Virus record (IMG/VR): IMGVR_UViG_3300044638_004272
Span: 1 to 20,938 of that record
Direction: 5' to 3' (one strand)
Length of the DNA: 20,938 nucleotides
From: a virus
Position 1 is the first letter of the stretch. The number at the start of each line of letters is the position of its first letter. Positions 20,076-20,938 of the stretch are shown piece after piece. The translations under genes were made by a program, and so were the position numbers. The notes beneath the pieces are model-generated. The model was given only the letters and a program-made list of their open reading frames with translations. It was not told the DNA's origin and ran no database searches.

Positions 20076-20106
20076 TTGACTTTTACGCCGTGGGCGTGGG
20101 TACAAT
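20076..20106 (+). promoter_or_regulatory. Possible promoter before the small gene after the portal
   Basis: TTGACT (20076-20081), a 19-base spacer and TACAAT (20101-20106). The start codon at 20112 falls where transcription would begin, as at 15922. Confidence 0.5.
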
Positions 20107-20111
20107 AAATA

Positions 20112-20366
20112 ATGAGTATTTTTATAGGGCATAAACCCAACCGGCAGCATATACAAGCGTTACGGCGCTGTAAGCAGCCAGAAAACGATAGCCTGCTGGA
20201 CTTATTTCGCACGGTGCTTGAGGACACAAAAACCTCGTTAATCGCCGCGGAAGACCCAGTACGTATACATCGTCTTCAGGGTAGGGCGGAAGTCCTGAGT
20301 GAGTTTCTCGATTCGGTGTCAAAGTCGGACGAGATTATGGAGCGGGTCGATAAACGACCTGCGTAA
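20112..20366 (+). CDS. Small protein between portal and scaffold
   Basis: 84 residues (MSIFIGHKPNRQHIQALRRC ... ERVDKRPA). Helical and charged: SLLDLFRTVLEDTKTSLI and RIHRLQGRAEVLSEFLDSV. Small helical proteins in this place are common in podovirus-like head operons, with unknown function (general knowledge). No SD is seen before the ATG; a promoter-like -10 lies 6 bases upstream. Confidence 0.72.
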   Translation: MSIFIGHKPNRQHIQALRRCKQPENDSLLDLFRTVLEDTKTSLIAAEDPVRIHRLQGRAEVLSEFLDSVSKSDEIMERVDKRPA

Positions 20367-20443
20367 CATCCGCAGCAAACCATTATGTATAAGGCACACC
20401 GTGATAGGAGCCCAAGCAGAGTTGGAGCTAAGAGGAGAATGAA

Positions 20444-20938
20444 ATGGCATTGCCAAAGCAAGTCGAAGCGCAGTTGAAGGAAGTCGAGGAGATTGAGAAG
20501 CAGCTGAGAGGGGAGACCCCGGAGCCTAAGCCCGAGGAGTCAACGGAAGCCCAACCAGCACAGCCTACATCTGAGCAGCCCAAACCAGCGGAGCCTAAGC
20601 CAGAAGTAAAGCCAGAAGCGCCAGTTACAGAAACGCCAGAAGAGACATGGCAGCAGAAGTACCGCACCTTAAAGGGTATGTATGATGCTGAAGTACCTCG
20701 ACTGCACGCGCAGGTAAAGGATTTGACCAAGCGGCTGGATGCAATCCAGAACGCCAAACCAGAGCCAAAACCTGAGCCTAAGCAACAACTGAAACTGGTG
20801 ACGGACGCGGAGGTAAGAGAGTTCGGAGCTGACCTTATTGAAGTCCAGCGAAAAGTAGCCCAAGAAGTAGCGCAGGAATTTAAAGACGACATCGAAAGTC
20901 TGAAATCCGAAAACCAAAAGTTGCGAGAGCAGCTTGAT
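20444..20938 (+). CDS. Capsid scaffold-like protein, cut by window edge
   Basis: 165 residues are visible with no stop. AGAGGAGAATGAA provides the SD. An N-terminal helix (MALPKQVEAQLKEVEEIEKQ) is followed by a Pro/Glu/Lys-rich linker (~25-66), WQQKYRTLKGMYDAEVPRL (a motif of phage scaffold or prohead-core proteins), a short Pro/Lys repeat (PEPKPEPK), and a coiled coil (EFKDDIESLKSENQKLREQL) running off the end. It is expected to assemble the prohead interior and precede the major capsid gene. Position after the portal supports this. Confidence 0.8.
   Translation, partial: MALPKQVEAQLKEVEEIEKQLRGETPEPKPEESTEAQPAQPTSEQPKPAEPKPEVKPEAPVTETPEETWQQKYRTLKGMYDAEVPRLHAQVKDLTKRLDAIQNAKPEPKPEPKQQLKLVTDAEVREFGADLIEVQRKVAQEVAQEFKDDIESLKSENQKLREQLD

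Overview
This window is part of a tailed double-stranded DNA bacteriophage (Caudoviricetes) genome. The direct evidence is a plus-strand packaging and head cluster: small terminase, large terminase with ATPase and nuclease motifs, portal, a small linker protein, and the start of a scaffold-like protein. No integrase, tRNA, rRNA or CRISPR is visible. The host cannot be named. Several small proteins look like those of proteobacterial phages, and the sigma70-type promoters and strong Shine-Dalgarno (SD) sites fit a proteobacterium. No DNA polymerase, helicase or primase lies in the window.

Layout. Positions 1-13255 hold about 33 tightly packed minus-strand genes, mostly small. Many are joined by 4-base ATGA or GTGA overlaps, so they read as long leftward operons. 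Recognisable members are an Ala-rich repeat protein cut by the left edge, a VWA/metallopeptidase-like protein, a MoxR-type AAA+ ATPase, a coiled-coil protein beside them, a helix-turn-helix protein, a DksA/TraR-type zinc-finger protein, and a ribbon-helix-helix (RHH) protein. Positions 13256-14276 are an AT-rich, repeat-rich non-coding block. Three more minus-strand genes lie at 14277-15569. Positions 15570-15921 are the divergent control region, and the rightward packaging and head operon runs from 15922 to the right edge.

Regulation is the most unusual aspect. A perfect 16-base palindrome, TAATCCCATGGGATTA, occurs nine times between 4.8 and 14.2 kb, almost always at gene boundaries. At three genes it is fused to the same ribosome-binding leader. 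Looser versions of the site overlap two apparent promoters near 14.9 and 15.6 kb. Two near-consensus minus-strand promoters (about 7.98-8.01 and 12.88-12.90 kb) each carry a second inverted repeat, CACAGG-N4-CCTGTG, inside a 17-base spacer. Upstream of the RHH gene is an array with four copies of an 8-base unit at exact 10-base spacing plus further copies in both orientations. It is a candidate RHH operator, partition site or origin element.

Working together (inference): leftward promoters drive early or middle genes that are probably coordinated by one or two phage-coded DNA-binding proteins, and the rightward promoter near 15.9 kb drives packaging and head assembly. The MoxR/VWA pair probably forms a chaperone-like or remodelling machine of unknown target.
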